DNA of 48,698 nt from Caulobacteraceae bacterium (GTDB taxonomy: Bacteria; Pseudomonadota; Alphaproteobacteria; Caulobacterales; Caulobacteraceae), in the NCBI GenBank assembly GCA_947475845.1, contig CANJMO010000011.1, positions 1 to 48,698 on the forward strand, read 5' to 3'. The first letter of the stretch is position 1, and every line of letters starts with the position of its first letter. Under the pieces are notes generated by a model that was given only the letters and a program-made list of their open reading frames with translations, searched no databases and was not told where the DNA came from. A program made the translations under genes and the position numbers. Positions 9,461-18,098 of this stretch are shown here, in pieces.

Positions 9461-10749
9461 TCAGCCGAGTTTCAGGCGCAGGAACACCATAGCCCCGCTT
9501 GGACTCGATCCGTAAGGGGTCTTTAAGGCGGCGGGAGGGCCGCCGACGGCGTACAGCGCCCCGACCCCGAACTTCAGATGTTCTCGCAGGGCCCAGTCGT
9601 GCACCGCCCCCACCGCCAGTTTGCGCACCGTCTGGATCGGCACGCGCGGCGAGGTCAGGCTGCGCAGCTCGCCCTGCTCGGCCCTGGCGAACCCGGTCCA
9701 CGGCCCCTGCGAGACGGCGGACTCCAGCATCCAGTTGTTGAGCGGCGACGGCAGTTGGACGGCGCTGAGCTTGACGTAGCTGGCGGTTGTCGACCACCAG
9801 CCGGCGCCGACCGGGCGGGTGTAGATGGCGCTGGCCGACAGGATGCTCGGGTTGAGCGCCGGCATCAGCGAACTGGGGCTGTGCAGCACCGCGTAGGACG
9901 CCTGCAGCGCCAGACGGCTTGTCGGATTGACGCTGAGCCGCGCCGACCAGCTGTCCATGTCCGGGCTCATCAGCCGGTTCGGCAAGGGCGGGCGGCCGGT
10001 GAAGCCCGATCCTTCCAGCTTCCAGTCGCCGTGCGCCCAGCCGCCGGTGACCACCCCCGCCGCGGCCTCCGCCGCCTCGGGCCGCTGCACATAGATCGGC
10101 GCCAGAGGGCTATCTCCCGCCGACAGCCGGTCGAAGAACACCGGCGGTCCCAGCGCCGGCTGGCCGACCACGGCGGCGTAGGCGAACACCGTGTCGGTGA
10201 TGTTGACCCTGTGGCTGTAGGAACCCGACAGCTCGGACGCGATAGCCGAGGGCGTCTGCCGGTCGCCCGGGTTGGAGAAGGTCGAGGCGGCCGGGGTGTT
10301 GGGCGGATGCGCAGACGGAACTGGATCACGTCCATGTTCTCCAGATCGCGCCGCGCCGCCGCGCTGATCAGGCCCGAGGTGAAGCCCTCCTGCGTCTTCT
10401 GGAAACCGTCGACCCGCGCGTAACCGGCCTGCATCAGGGTGCTGACCATGAACAGCCACTGGCCGCGCGGCAGGCGCACCCCGATCCGCGGCGAGGCGTC
10501 CGGCTGCCAGGCCGTGCCCGACGTATCCCGCTCGAACGGATAGAAGCCGCGCGCGCCGCTGATGCCGGCCATACCGACCTCGGGCGAGTTCATGGTCATG
10601 CCACGCATCGTCCCATGATCCATGCCGGGCATGTTGGAGTGATCCATCCCCGGCATCGCCGAATGATCCATCCCCGGCATCAAGGCCATCGGCGGCGCCG
10701 CATCCTGAGCCAAGGCCGGCGCGGCGAGCAGCGTCAGGCCGAGCGCCAT
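9461..10749 (-). pseudogene. Outer-membrane-type metal-resistance protein with MPGMDHS repeats, frameshifted
   Basis: The N-terminal frame has a signal peptide (MALGLTLLAAPALAQ) and a His/Met-rich repeat (three MPGMDHx units, then MRGMTM), suggesting copper or other soft-metal binding. It continues as WLFMVSTLMQAGYARVDGFQ and ENMDVIQFRL. Near 10296-10318 the reading frame changes, and the rest (GDRQTPSAIASELSGSYSHR, FAYAAVVGQPALGPPVFFDR, to the final GAMVFLRLKLG with a beta-barrel-like terminus) continues in another frame to 9461. Neither half alone forms a complete protein. A start at ATG 10749 is inferred from the signal peptide. It neighbours HupE and the czcA remnant. Confidence 0.75.
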
Positions 10750-10831
10750 GACGCCGGCCGCCCTCCCCACCGCGCTTGCGTCGCGATCCCGGAGGGTACA
10801 GATCAAGGCAAGGATTCGAGGGGGAATACGA

Positions 10832-11941
10832 ATGAGTCGGGCTCCTGACCGGCGCATGTTCTACACCATCGACGGGCTTCGCGGCATTGCGGCGCTTCTG
10901 GTGGTGTGCCGCCACATCGTGCCCCTGCACGCCGGTCAGCTCAGTTTCCAGTCCAGCTATCTGGCTGTCGAGCTGTTCTTCCTGTTCTCCGGCTTCGTCA
11001 TCGCCCACGCCTACGACCGCCGCTTCGAGCAGGGCCTGGGCTTCTGGGAGTTCGTCAAGGTCCGGCTGATCCGGCTCTATCCGATCTATTTCATCGGCTT
11101 CGTCATCGCCGTCTCCACCGTGCCCATGGCCCGGCTGATGCACCTCAACACCTGGCCGCTCGACCCGCTGGTGCTGATCCCCAACCTGCTGATCCTGCCG
11201 ATCTGGGTCAATTTCGCGGGCGGCCTGCTCTATCCGTTCAACAACCCGTCCTGGACCCTGTTCTTCGAGCTGGTGGCCAACTTCGTCTACGCCCTGGTGG
11301 TCAAGCGCCTCAGCAACCCGGTGGTGGCGGTGATCCTGCTGGCCAGCGGGGCCTTCCTGGCCTGGGCCGCCTTCCATTTTCACAGCCTCGACATCGGCTA
11401 CAACCGCAAGCACTTCATCGGCGGCTTCGCCCGGGTGTTCTTCTCGTTCTTCGCCGGGGTCGCCGTTTATCGTATTCAGTTGGCCAAGCCGTGCCCAATC
11501 AAGGTCAGTCCGTGGCTGCTGCTGCCGGCCTGCTGCGCCCTGCTGGTGGCGCAGATTCCGCACGGCCTGGACCGCGAGCTTTACGACACCGCCTGCGCCC
11601 TGGTGATCTTCCCGCTGTTCGCTTACCTGGCCACCTCGGTCGAGCCGGGACCCAAAGGGCAAAAGCTGTTCGCGCTGGGCGGCGGCGCGTCCTACGCCCT
11701 CTACCTGATCCACGCGCCCCTGGGCGGAATGCTCAACACCCTGTTCATCGTCTACGGCCGGCCCAAGGGCTCCGCGGCCCTCGGCATCGCCTTCATCGCC
11801 GTGGTCGCCGTCATCGCCTGGCTGGTGGAGAAGTACTACGACCGTCCAGTGCGCAAATGGCTGACCGCCATCACCAAGCGTGGACCGAACGCGCCGAGCC
11901 CTCCGGCGCCTTTAGCGGCGTCGGACCCGGTTAAATCCTGA
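10832..11941 (+). CDS. Acyltransferase family 3 membrane protein (OafA/YrhL type)
   Basis: 369 residues with about ten hydrophobic segments. The N-terminal signature YTIDGLRGIAALLVVCRH contains the conserved D-G-x-R-G-x-A and catalytic His/Arg of acyltransferase family 3. It is followed by ELFFLFSGFVIAHAYDRRF and, further on, NNPSWTLFFELVANFVYALV and YALYLIHAPL. These enzymes O-acylate surface sugars, lipids or antibiotics at the inner membrane; the substrate is unknown here. Start ATG 10832 has GAGGGGG about ten bases upstream. It is divergent from the broken outer-membrane gene. Confidence 0.9.
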   Translation: MSRAPDRRMFYTIDGLRGIAALLVVCRHIVPLHAGQLSFQSSYLAVELFFLFSGFVIAHAYDRRFEQGLGFWEFVKVRLIRLYPIYFIGFVIAVSTVPMARLMHLNTWPLDPLVLIPNLLILPIWVNFAGGLLYPFNNPSWTLFFELVANFVYALVVKRLSNPVVAVILLASGAFLAWAAFHFHSLDIGYNRKHFIGGFARVFFSFFAGVAVYRIQLAKPCPIKVSPWLLLPACCALLVAQIPHGLDRELYDTACALVIFPLFAYLATSVEPGPKGQKLFALGGGASYALYLIHAPLGGMLNTLFIVYGRPKGSAALGIAFIAVVAVIAWLVEKYYDRPVRKWLTAITKRGPNAPSPPAPLAASDPVKS

Positions 11942-11956
11942 TCGCGAAAAGCGGCT

Positions 11957-12232
11957 CTAGCCTTCGCCAAGCCAGCGGCGCGCGGCGCGCTGCGCTTCGG
12001 CGACCTCTTCGTGGTCCATCTCGCGGCTGAGTTCGCGGCGGTACAGCCTGGCTTCCACCGACCCGCGCATGGCGGCCAGGTTGAACAGCATGTGGGCCGA
12101 AACATAGTCGAGCGGCGCGCCGCCCTGGCCGGTCGAATAGAGCAGTCCCATGCGGAACAGCTCGTCCCCGGTCGATTCCGCGTTCGGCAGAGGTATGCCG
12201 ACCGACGCGTGTAATTCTGTGCTCGCCTGCAC
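11957..12232 (-). CDS. Sel1-repeat-like small protein
   Basis: 91 residues. ELFRMGLLYSTGQGGAPLDY then VSAHMLFNLAAMRGSVEARL matches one Sel1-like (TPR-related) helical repeat: G-x-x-Y-x-x-G-x-G-G-x-x-D-x-x-x-A-x-x-x-F-x-x-A-A. The rest is a charged helix with REL.REM and RAARRWL. It lacks a signal peptide and probably mediates protein contacts in the cytosol. The GTG start at 12232 is supported by AAGGGA about nine bases upstream. It lies after the glutathione transferase gene on the same strand and ends close to the acyltransferase. Confidence 0.72.
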   Translation of the reverse strand: MQASTELHASVGIPLPNAESTGDELFRMGLLYSTGQGGAPLDYVSAHMLFNLAAMRGSVEARLYRRELSREMDHEEVAEAQRAARRWLGEG

Positions 12233-12284
12233 TTTGGAGATCCCTTCTGGTCATCGACGAGCGCATTTTGCGTCCGATGCCAGC

Positions 12285-12303
12285 AGCAAAGCTCTGCTTT
12301 GCT
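12285..12303. terminator. Short perfect hairpin between GST and Sel1 genes
   Basis: AGCAAAGC, loop TCT, GCTTTGCT form an eight-pair stem in the 128 bases between the two minus-strand genes. There is no T run on the minus-strand side, so it may be a weak or factor-dependent stop, or an RNA-stability element. Confidence 0.35.
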
Positions 12304-12360
12304 AAACAGGGGGTTAAGCATGCCGGCGAGCGGCTGCGGCCTATTTGCGCGCGCGCCCTC

Positions 12361-13092
12361 TTACTTACGCGCTCTTTGCCCAAACAGCATGGCGCGGGCC
12401 TTATCGGCCTCCGGACCGCTGGCCGACAACGCGTTGACGGTGCGCATGGCGTCTCCCTCGGTCACCGCCGCCACCGCCGCCGGCCGCGCCGCGATCTTGG
12501 TGCGCCAGGCCTCGGCTCTGGGGAATTCCGCCGTGTCGATGCCGTGCGCCGCCGGCGTGCGCATCCACGGCCACGACGCCATGTCGGCGATCGAATAGTC
12601 GCCGGCCAGATACTCACGGTCGGCCAGGCGCTTGTCGACCACGCCCCACAGGCGATGGACCTCGTTGGTGTAGCGGTTATTGCCATAGGCGATCATCCGC
12701 TGGTCCGGCAGCAGCCCCGCCGCATAGGTGCGGAAGTGATTGGCCTGCCCCGCCATCGGTCCCAGCCCACCCACCTGCCAGAACAGCCACTGCTCGACCT
12801 CGGCCCGCTCGCGCTCGCCCTGCGGATAAAACTGACCCGACTTGCGCCCCAGGTGCTGCAGGATCGCGCCGCTCTCGAAGATCGACAGCGGCTTGCCGTC
12901 CGCCGTGTCGAAATCGACGATCGCCGGCATCCGCCCATTGGGGCTCAGAGCCTGGAACTCCGGGGTGAACTGGTCACCGACGCCGATGTTCACCGGGACC
13001 ACTGTGTAGGCCAGGCCCATCTCGCGCAGCGCCAGCGAGATCTTGATGCCGTTCGGCGTCGGCCACATGTGCAGTTCGATCGGCTTGGTCAC
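12361..13092 (-). CDS. Glutathione S-transferase, YfcG/Ure2-like
   Basis: 243 residues. N-terminal thioredoxin-like domain: IELHMWPTPNGIKISLALRE, then FQALSPNGRMPAIVDFDTAD and IFESGAILQHLG, holding the cis-Pro and the E-S pair that bind glutathione. C-terminal helical domain: VEQWLFWQVGGLGPMAGQAN and YSIADMASWPW (N-capping box). The NG-x-K-x-S pattern and the SPNG(R/K)(M/I)PA loop are typical of YfcG-type disulfide-bond oxidoreductases. It acts in the cytosol on glutathione conjugates or disulfides. GTG 13092 with GGGGGAA upstream is the preferred start. It is divergent from arsR. Confidence 0.92.
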   Translation of the reverse strand: MTKPIELHMWPTPNGIKISLALREMGLAYTVVPVNIGVGDQFTPEFQALSPNGRMPAIVDFDTADGKPLSIFESGAILQHLGRKSGQFYPQGERERAEVEQWLFWQVGGLGPMAGQANHFRTYAAGLLPDQRMIAYGNNRYTNEVHRLWGVVDKRLADREYLAGDYSIADMASWPWMRTPAAHGIDTAEFPRAEAWRTKIAARPAAVAAVTEGDAMRTVNALSASGPEADKARAMLFGQRARK

Positions 13093-13154
13093 GGCTGTTC
13101 CCCCACAAAGCAACGCTCGCTAGATGGCCACATGCCCCGCGAGCCGCAAGCGCC

Positions 13155-13189
13155 TTGACCCGGCTTTATATTTCGATATTTCATGTATT
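13155..13189 (+). promoter_or_regulatory. arsR promoter/operator region
   Basis: An AT-rich island in a GC-rich setting directly before arsR. TTGACC at 13155-13160 could be a -35 element. Downstream, ATATTTC occurs twice in direct orientation (13168-13174 and 13176-13182). ArsR-family repressors bind AT-rich repeats overlapping their own promoter, so this is the likely autoregulatory site. No standard -10 stands out. Confidence 0.5.
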
Positions 13190-13525
13190 ATGGAATTATT
13201 GGAAGCGACTCGCGGGCTATCGGCCCTGGCCCAGCCTTCGCGGCTTCAGGTCTTCCGCCTCCTGATTCAAGCGGGACCGGAGGGCCTGGCCGCAGGGGAC
13301 ATCGCGCGCAGCCTCACTCTGGCGCCCAACACCCTGACCGCCCAGCTCCACATTCTCGTCGAGGCCGGACTGATCCACTCCGAGCGCCTCGGCCGCAATG
13401 TCATCTACCGGGCCGATCCCGAGGCCATCACCCAGCTGGTGACCTATCTGGTCGAGGACTGCTGCGGCGGGCGGCCGGAGGTCTGCGCGCCGCTGTCGGC
13501 GGTTCTGGAACTGTCCTGCTCATGA
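13190..13525 (+). CDS. arsR: ArsR-family arsenic-responsive repressor
   Basis: 111 residues with a winged helix-turn-helix (LSALAQPSRLQVFRLLIQAG ... GDIARSLTLAPNTLTAQLHI ... GLIHSERLGRNVIYRAD). The C-terminal region has a cysteine cluster, EDCCGGRPEVC, followed by another Cys at the end. Clustered C-terminal cysteines bind As(III) in one class of ArsR, instead of the CxC in the DNA-recognition helix, which is absent here. It is the first gene of arsR-aqpS-arsC and overlaps the next gene by ATGA. It probably represses the operon until arsenite binds. Confidence 0.93.
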   Translation: MELLEATRGLSALAQPSRLQVFRLLIQAGPEGLAAGDIARSLTLAPNTLTAQLHILVEAGLIHSERLGRNVIYRADPEAITQLVTYLVEDCCGGRPEVCAPLSAVLELSCS

Positions 13526-14202
13526 CCACTCTGCGCCGAGCCCTGGCCGCCGAGGCCCTCGGCGGCGCCTTCTTGCTGATGGCTGTGGTCGGCTCGGGGA
13601 TCATGGCCGAGCGCCTCAGCGGCGGAAACGTCGCCCTGGCGCTGCTGGCCAACACCATTGCCACGGCGGCGGCCCTGATCGTCCTGATCACCATCTGCGG
13701 TCCCGTCTCGGGCGCGCACTTCAATCCGGTGGTCAGCCTGGTGTTCTGGCTCAAAGGAGCCTTGCCCGGCGCGCGCGCCCTGGCCTACGTCGCGGCGCAG
13801 ATGGCGGGCGCTATCTTTGGGGTGTGGCTGGCCCATCTGATGTTCGGCGAGCCGATCTTCCAGCTTTCGACCAGGCTGCGGGGCGGACTTGGGCTGGAGG
13901 CGTCCGAGTTCGTCGCGGCCTTCGGTCTGATCGGCGTCATCCTCGGAACCGTCCGCTACCGCCCGGACATGACCGCGGCCGCCGTCGGCCTCTATATCGC
14001 AGCCGCCTATTGGTTCACCGCCTCGACCTCGTTCGCCAATCCGGCCGTGACTCTCGCCCGCGCCCTGAGCGATACCTTCGCCGGCATAGCCCCGGTCTCG
14101 GCCCCCGCCTTCATCGTCTCTCAGACGCTCGGCGCCCTGGCCGCCTGGGCGGTGTTCGAATGGCTCTTCAAGGAAGCAGGCACATGCCCGACGCCTCCGT
14201 GA
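13522..14202 (+). CDS. aqpS: Aquaglyceroporin (MIP family), arsenite channel AqpS-type
   Basis: 226 residues, six transmembrane segments plus two half-helices with NPA-type boxes: SGAHFNPVVSLVF (NPV in place of NPA) and STSFANPAVTLAR. NPV in the first box is common in aquaporins linked to ars operons. Lying between arsR and arsC, it probably lets arsenite made by ArsC leave the cell by diffusion, replacing an ArsB/Acr3 pump, as described for Sinorhizobium meliloti AqpS. The ATGA overlap with arsR and the 19-base overlap with arsC indicate one transcript and coupled translation. Confidence 0.9.
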   Translation: MTTLRRALAAEALGGAFLLMAVVGSGIMAERLSGGNVALALLANTIATAAALIVLITICGPVSGAHFNPVVSLVFWLKGALPGARALAYVAAQMAGAIFGVWLAHLMFGEPIFQLSTRLRGGLGLEASEFVAAFGLIGVILGTVRYRPDMTAAAVGLYIAAAYWFTASTSFANPAVTLARALSDTFAGIAPVSAPAFIVSQTLGALAAWAVFEWLFKEAGTCPTPP

Positions 14203-14540
14203 CCATCTATCACAACCCCGCCTGCGGCACCTCGCGCAACACCCTCGCGGCGATCCGTGCGGCGGGCATCGAGCCGACCGTGGTCGAATATCTGAAGGAC
14301 GGCTGGACCAAGCCCCAGCTCAAGGCCCTGCTGAAAAAGCTCGGTCTCACGGCGCGAGACGTCATGCGGATTCAGGGAACGCCCGCGGAGGAGCTCAAGC
14401 TGACCGATCCCAAGACCACCGAGGACGAAATCATCGACGCCATGGTCGGCCACCCGATCCTGGTCCAGCGGCCGATCGTCGTCACGCCCGAGGGCGCGGT
14501 CGTCGCCCGGCCGATGGAAAAGGCGCTGGAAATCCTCTGA
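14184..14540 (+). CDS. arsC: Arsenate reductase (glutaredoxin type)
   Basis: 118 residues of the thioredoxin-fold ArsC family. The catalytic Cys14 lies in HNPACGTSRNTL. Arg residues in RIQGTPAEE, VQRPIVVTPEG and VARPMEKAL match the arsenate-binding arginines of E. coli plasmid ArsC. It reduces arsenate to arsenite with glutathione/glutaredoxin in the cytosol. The start ATG 14184 is inside the end of aqpS. No arsB, acr3 or arsH follows; instead a short repeat of the arsC 3' end is found at 14574-14609. Confidence 0.93.
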   Translation: MPDASVTIYHNPACGTSRNTLAAIRAAGIEPTVVEYLKDGWTKPQLKALLKKLGLTARDVMRIQGTPAEELKLTDPKTTEDEIIDAMVGHPILVQRPIVVTPEGAVVARPMEKALEIL

Positions 14541-14573
14541 TCGATGAAAGATTCGCCTCTGAGGACTGCGATA

Positions 14574-14609
14574 GCGCGCCTCATGGGAAAGGCTCTGGAA
14601 CTCCGCTAA
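14574..14609 (+). pseudogene. Vestigial duplicate of the arsC 3' end
   Basis: These 36 bases read ARLMGKALELR then stop, against ARPMEKALEIL then stop at the end of arsC; about 27 of 36 bases agree. It lies 34 bases after arsC with no start region. It suggests that a second arsC copy once followed and was deleted down to its tail, or that a tail was copied in by recombination. Confidence 0.55.
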
Positions 14610-14648
14610 ACGGTCCGGCAATCGACGGGCGTCCAGGGGATTTTGCCG

Positions 14649-15182
14649 GTGATAGTTGGATTGATCGCGGCCGCGCTGACGGCCGCAGCGCCCTTGCCGG
14701 CTTTGATGCCGGCGCCGGCGCCGGTCCGCGCCCCCGTCCAGGCCTGCCCGTCGGGCATCGCCGCCCACGCCCTCGGCGTCCTGGAAACGCTGGCGCGCGC
14801 TTCTGGCGTCGCCGACGAGGCGACCCTCAACCAGGTCCTAGCGGCGGACTTCTACGACTTCGACGGCGGCGCGCGGCTGGACAAGGTGCAGTTCATCGCG
14901 GCCGTAAAGACGCTTGCGGACGGCGGCGAGCGGATCACATGGGCGATCTCCAACCCCGACGTGCACGTCTTCTGCAAGGAAGCCTGGGTCAGCTACGTCA
15001 CCGAGGCCGTGGGTCACCCTGGCGACCAGCCGCGGCGCTTCCTGCAGTCGGCGCTCCTGCACCACGACGGCAGCGGCTGGCGCGTGAAGTTCCTGCAGTC
15101 TACCGACGCCGTCGGCCAGCCCGCGGGACCCGCTCCCGCCGGTCCTACAGGACGCCTAGCTTTGTCCGCAGGATCTCGTTGA
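14649..15182 (+). CDS. Secreted SnoaL/NTF2-like protein, uncharacterised
   Basis: About 177 residues with a hydrophobic N-terminus ([20 protein letters not shown] then an Ala/Pro linker), probably a signal peptide or anchor. The body ([68 protein letters not shown]) resembles the cone-shaped SnoaL/DUF4440 fold: helix, then a curved sheet with the end pattern G-W-(R/K)-(V/I)-x-(F/L). The ligand is unknown. GTG 14649 with AGGGG upstream seems better than TTG 14643. The 3' end overlaps gatB on the other strand by 38 bases. Confidence 0.65.
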   Translation: MIVGLIAAALTAAAPLPALMPAPAPVRAPVQACPSGIAAHALGVLETLARASGVADEATLNQVLAADFYDFDGGARLDKVQFIAAVKTLADGGERITWAISNPDVHVFCKEAWVSYVTEAVGHPGDQPRRFLQSALLHHDGSGWRVKFLQSTDAVGQPAGPAPAGPTGRLALSAGSR

Positions 15183-16632
15183 CCGCGGCCGGATTGGCCT
15201 TGCCGCCGGTCTCCTTCATCACCTGACCGACGAACCAGCCTAGCGCCTGCGGCTTTTCCTTAACCGCCTCGGCCTTGTCGGGGTTAGCCGCGATCAGGGC
15301 GTCGATCACGCTTTCGATCGCGCCCGTGTCGGTCACCTGCACCAGGCCGTGCTTGTCCACCACCTGTTGCGGCGTGCCCTCGCCCGCCCACATCCGGTCG
15401 AACACTTCCTTGGCGATCTTCGATGAGATCACGCCGGTCTCGATCAGCTCCACCAGCCCGGCGATGTCCTCGGGCGGAATCGGGCTGTTCTCGATGTCCT
15501 GGCCGGACTTAGCCAGCCGCGCCAGCAGCTCGTTGGTCGTCCAGTTGGCCACCAGCTTGGCGTCGCGCCCCTTGGCCGCCTTCTCGTAGAAGTCCGAGCG
15601 CTCCTGCTCGATCACCAGCACGCCCGAGTCATAGGCCGACAGGCCGTACTGCGATTGCAGCCGAGCCTTCTTGTCGTCCGGCAGCTCCGGCAGCGACGCT
15701 TCGATGGCCTTGATCCAGGCCGGGTCCAGCTCCAACGGCAACAGGTCGGGATCGGGGAAGTAGCGGTAGTCCTGCGCCTCTTCCTTGGAGCGCATCGACC
15801 GCGTCTCGAGCTTGCCGGGGTCGAACAGGCGGGTTTCCTGCTTGATCGTCCCGCCGTCCTCCAGCACCTCGATCTGCCGGCGCGCCTCGTACTCGATGGC
15901 CTGCATGATGTAACGGTACGAGTTGACGTTCTTGATCTCGCAGCGCGTGCCCAGGCCCTCGCCCGGACGGCGCACCGACACGTTGACGTCGGCCCGCAGG
16001 TTGCCCTTCTCCAGGTCGCCGTCACAGGTGCCCAGATAGCGAACGATGGTGCGCACCTTCTTGACGTAGGCCGCCGCCTCTTCGGACGAGCGGATGTCGG
16101 GCTTGGACACGATCTCCATCAGCGCCGTGCCGGCCCGGTTCAGGTCGACGTAGGTGGCGTGCGGGTCCAGGTCGTGGATCGACTTGCCGGCGTCCTGCTC
16201 CAGGTGCAGCCGCTCGATGCGCACGGTGAAGGTCGAGCCGTCGTCGCGCTCCACCAGCACCACGCCCTCGCCGACGATGGGGTCCTTGAACTGGCTGATC
16301 TGATAGCCCTGCGGCAGGTCGGGATAGAAGTAGTTCTTGCGGTCGAACCGCGACCACGGATTGATCTGCGCCTTCAGCCCCAGCCCGGTCTTCACCGCCT
16401 GCTCGACGCAGTAGCGGTTGATCACCGGCAGCATCCCCGGCATCGCCGCGTCCACCAGCGAAACCTGCTCGTTCGGCCCCGCGCCGAAACCCACCGCCGC
16501 GCCCGAGAACAGCTTGGAATTGGACGCCACCTGGGCATGGATCTCAAGCCCCATCACGATCTCCCAAGGCCCGGTGCGGCCTTGGATGAACTTCTTCGGA
16601 TCGGCGGCGACGACGTCGAGGTCGTTGGTCAT
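15145..16632 (-). CDS. gatB: Aspartyl/glutamyl-tRNA(Asn/Gln) amidotransferase subunit B
   Basis: 495 residues, full length. It begins [20 protein letters not shown], contains [17 protein letters not shown] and [20 protein letters not shown], and ends with the GatB/YqeY helical tail ([39 protein letters not shown]). It is the kinase and tRNA-binding subunit that activates Glu-tRNAGln or Asp-tRNAAsn for amidation. ATG 16632 has GGAG nine bases upstream. It is separated from gatA by the TonB-repeat gene on the opposite strand, so it needs its own promoter. Confidence 0.98.
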   Translation of the reverse strand: MTNDLDVVAADPKKFIQGRTGPWEIVMGLEIHAQVASNSKLFSGAAVGFGAGPNEQVSLVDAAMPGMLPVINRYCVEQAVKTGLGLKAQINPWSRFDRKNYFYPDLPQGYQISQFKDPIVGEGVVLVERDDGSTFTVRIERLHLEQDAGKSIHDLDPHATYVDLNRAGTALMEIVSKPDIRSSEEAAAYVKKVRTIVRYLGTCDGDLEKGNLRADVNVSVRRPGEGLGTRCEIKNVNSYRYIMQAIEYEARRQIEVLEDGGTIKQETRLFDPGKLETRSMRSKEEAQDYRYFPDPDLLPLELDPAWIKAIEASLPELPDDKKARLQSQYGLSAYDSGVLVIEQERSDFYEKAAKGRDAKLVANWTTNELLARLAKSGQDIENSPIPPEDIAGLVELIETGVISSKIAKEVFDRMWAGEGTPQQVVDKHGLVQVTDTGAIESVIDALIAANPDKAEAVKEKPQALGWFVGQVMKETGGKANPAAVNEILRTKLGVL

Positions 16633-16761
16633 GGGGAGCTCCAGCGAGACAGCTTAAGTAGCTCTGCCCGCGGGCCGAAGGAAGTGTTCAATGCCGCTCA
16701 ACAAGCTTGACCACGCCAGCCCCACTTGCAACGTTCAGCTGCATTCCTCAAGGACGGTGCA

Positions 16762-18098
16762 ATGCGCAAAGCCGCAATCGTTGCTTTCGGTCTAGCTGGC
16801 GCGGTTTGGGGCACAGACGGGCTGACCGCTGACAGCCCTTTGCGCGCCATCAAGAGGCCCAGCCCCGAGGAAATCGCGACCGCTTCCCCTGACAAAGGCG
16901 AAATTGGCAAAGGGTTATTTAGGTGCGTCGTCACCGTCGAGGGTGTGCTGCAAGACTGCGCCGTCGAAGGTGAAAGTCCGGTCGGTGTTGGTTTCGGCGC
17001 GGCCGCGATAGGCTTGGCGCCGCTCTTCCAGTTCGCCCCTCCAATGACTGACGGCCATCTCAAGCAACGGGTCGTCCATATGACGATTGATTTCACGCCG
17101 TCTCGGCTGGACGCCAAGCCCACAGACAAGGTTGCGCGCCGGACTGGCGCCGAAGGCCGACCTCCGACGAATTGTTGTTGGCGTGGCCGCTTGCCGCTTC
17201 AAACGCCAATGTAAACAAAGGCCGCGCTGTCCTAAATTGCGCCGTGACTTTGCAGGGCCTTTTGGACAGTTGCCGGGTTCTCAGCGAAGAGCCCGCAGGC
17301 GTGGGTTTCGGCGGCGCGGCGCTATCCTTGACGCCGTTGATGCTCATGACGCCGAGGAAGATAAACGGTCAGCCGGTTGCCGGCGCGCCCGTGACCATCC
17401 CGATCAGCTTTATTTTTCCCGGAGACTCCGCCCGCGAGATCGGAGGAAAAGCCTTTTTCCAAGTTTCTACTGCGATCTGGTTGAAGTCTCCCTCAGCCGC
17501 TGTCGTTGCCGCGAGCTTCCCAAAGGCCGCTGCGGGCAAATCTGGTACTGGACATGTAGTTCTGGGTTGCAGTTTCACAAAGGACGGCTTGCTACGCGAT
17601 TGCGCGGTCGTTCAAGAAGTCCCGAAAGGTCAAGGTTTCGGAAAGTCCGCTCTGGAGCTTACAAAAAAATTTCAAGCCAACACTGCGTCTTTTGGCGACC
17701 ACAAGCCGGATGCAGTGGTCATCCGCTTTCCCATCCATTTCATCGATCCCGCCACAGCGGACTGGCAATCCCGAGCAATCGCCAAACCGCAATGGACCGA
17801 CGCCCCAACCGTCAAAACAGTCGCAGAGGCTTTCCCAAGTCAAGCCAAGGCTGCTGGTATCAAGTCAGGTCTTGGACGAGTGGAATGTACTGTCGGAAGT
17901 GAGGGACGTCTCGCGGACTGCCAGACCATAAGCGAAAGCCCCACTGGCCTCGGGTTCGGAGACGCTGCGCTGAAGCTGGCTGGGGATTTTGCCATGAATT
18001 CCTGGACGGCAGAGGGTCTTCCCGTCGACGGAATCCGCGTCGCCTTGCCAATCCGTCTAGTTGACGATCCCGCCCCTACGACGCCCACCAAGCCTTAG
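16762..18098 (+). pseudogene. TonB-C-terminal-like four-repeat protein, split by a frameshift
   Basis: A probable signal/leader (MRKAAIVAFGLAGAVWG) is followed by four related domains. Each has the pattern C-x-V/F-x(2,3)-G-x-L-x-D/S-C-x-(V/T)-x-x-E-x-P-x-G-x-GFG-x-(A/S)-A-(L/I) and ends in (V/I)-x-(F/I/L)-(P/T)-I-x-(F/L). They lie at about 16912-17095, 17219-17413, 17548-17740 and 17872-18060, and resemble TonB C-terminal domains of energy-transduction proteins. The first domain is in one frame; from about 17139 the sequence PDWRRRPTSDELLLAWPLAA continues in another. A missing single base in 17134-17141 explains this. The second part alone (from TTG 17172) might still be made. Confidence 0.8.
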
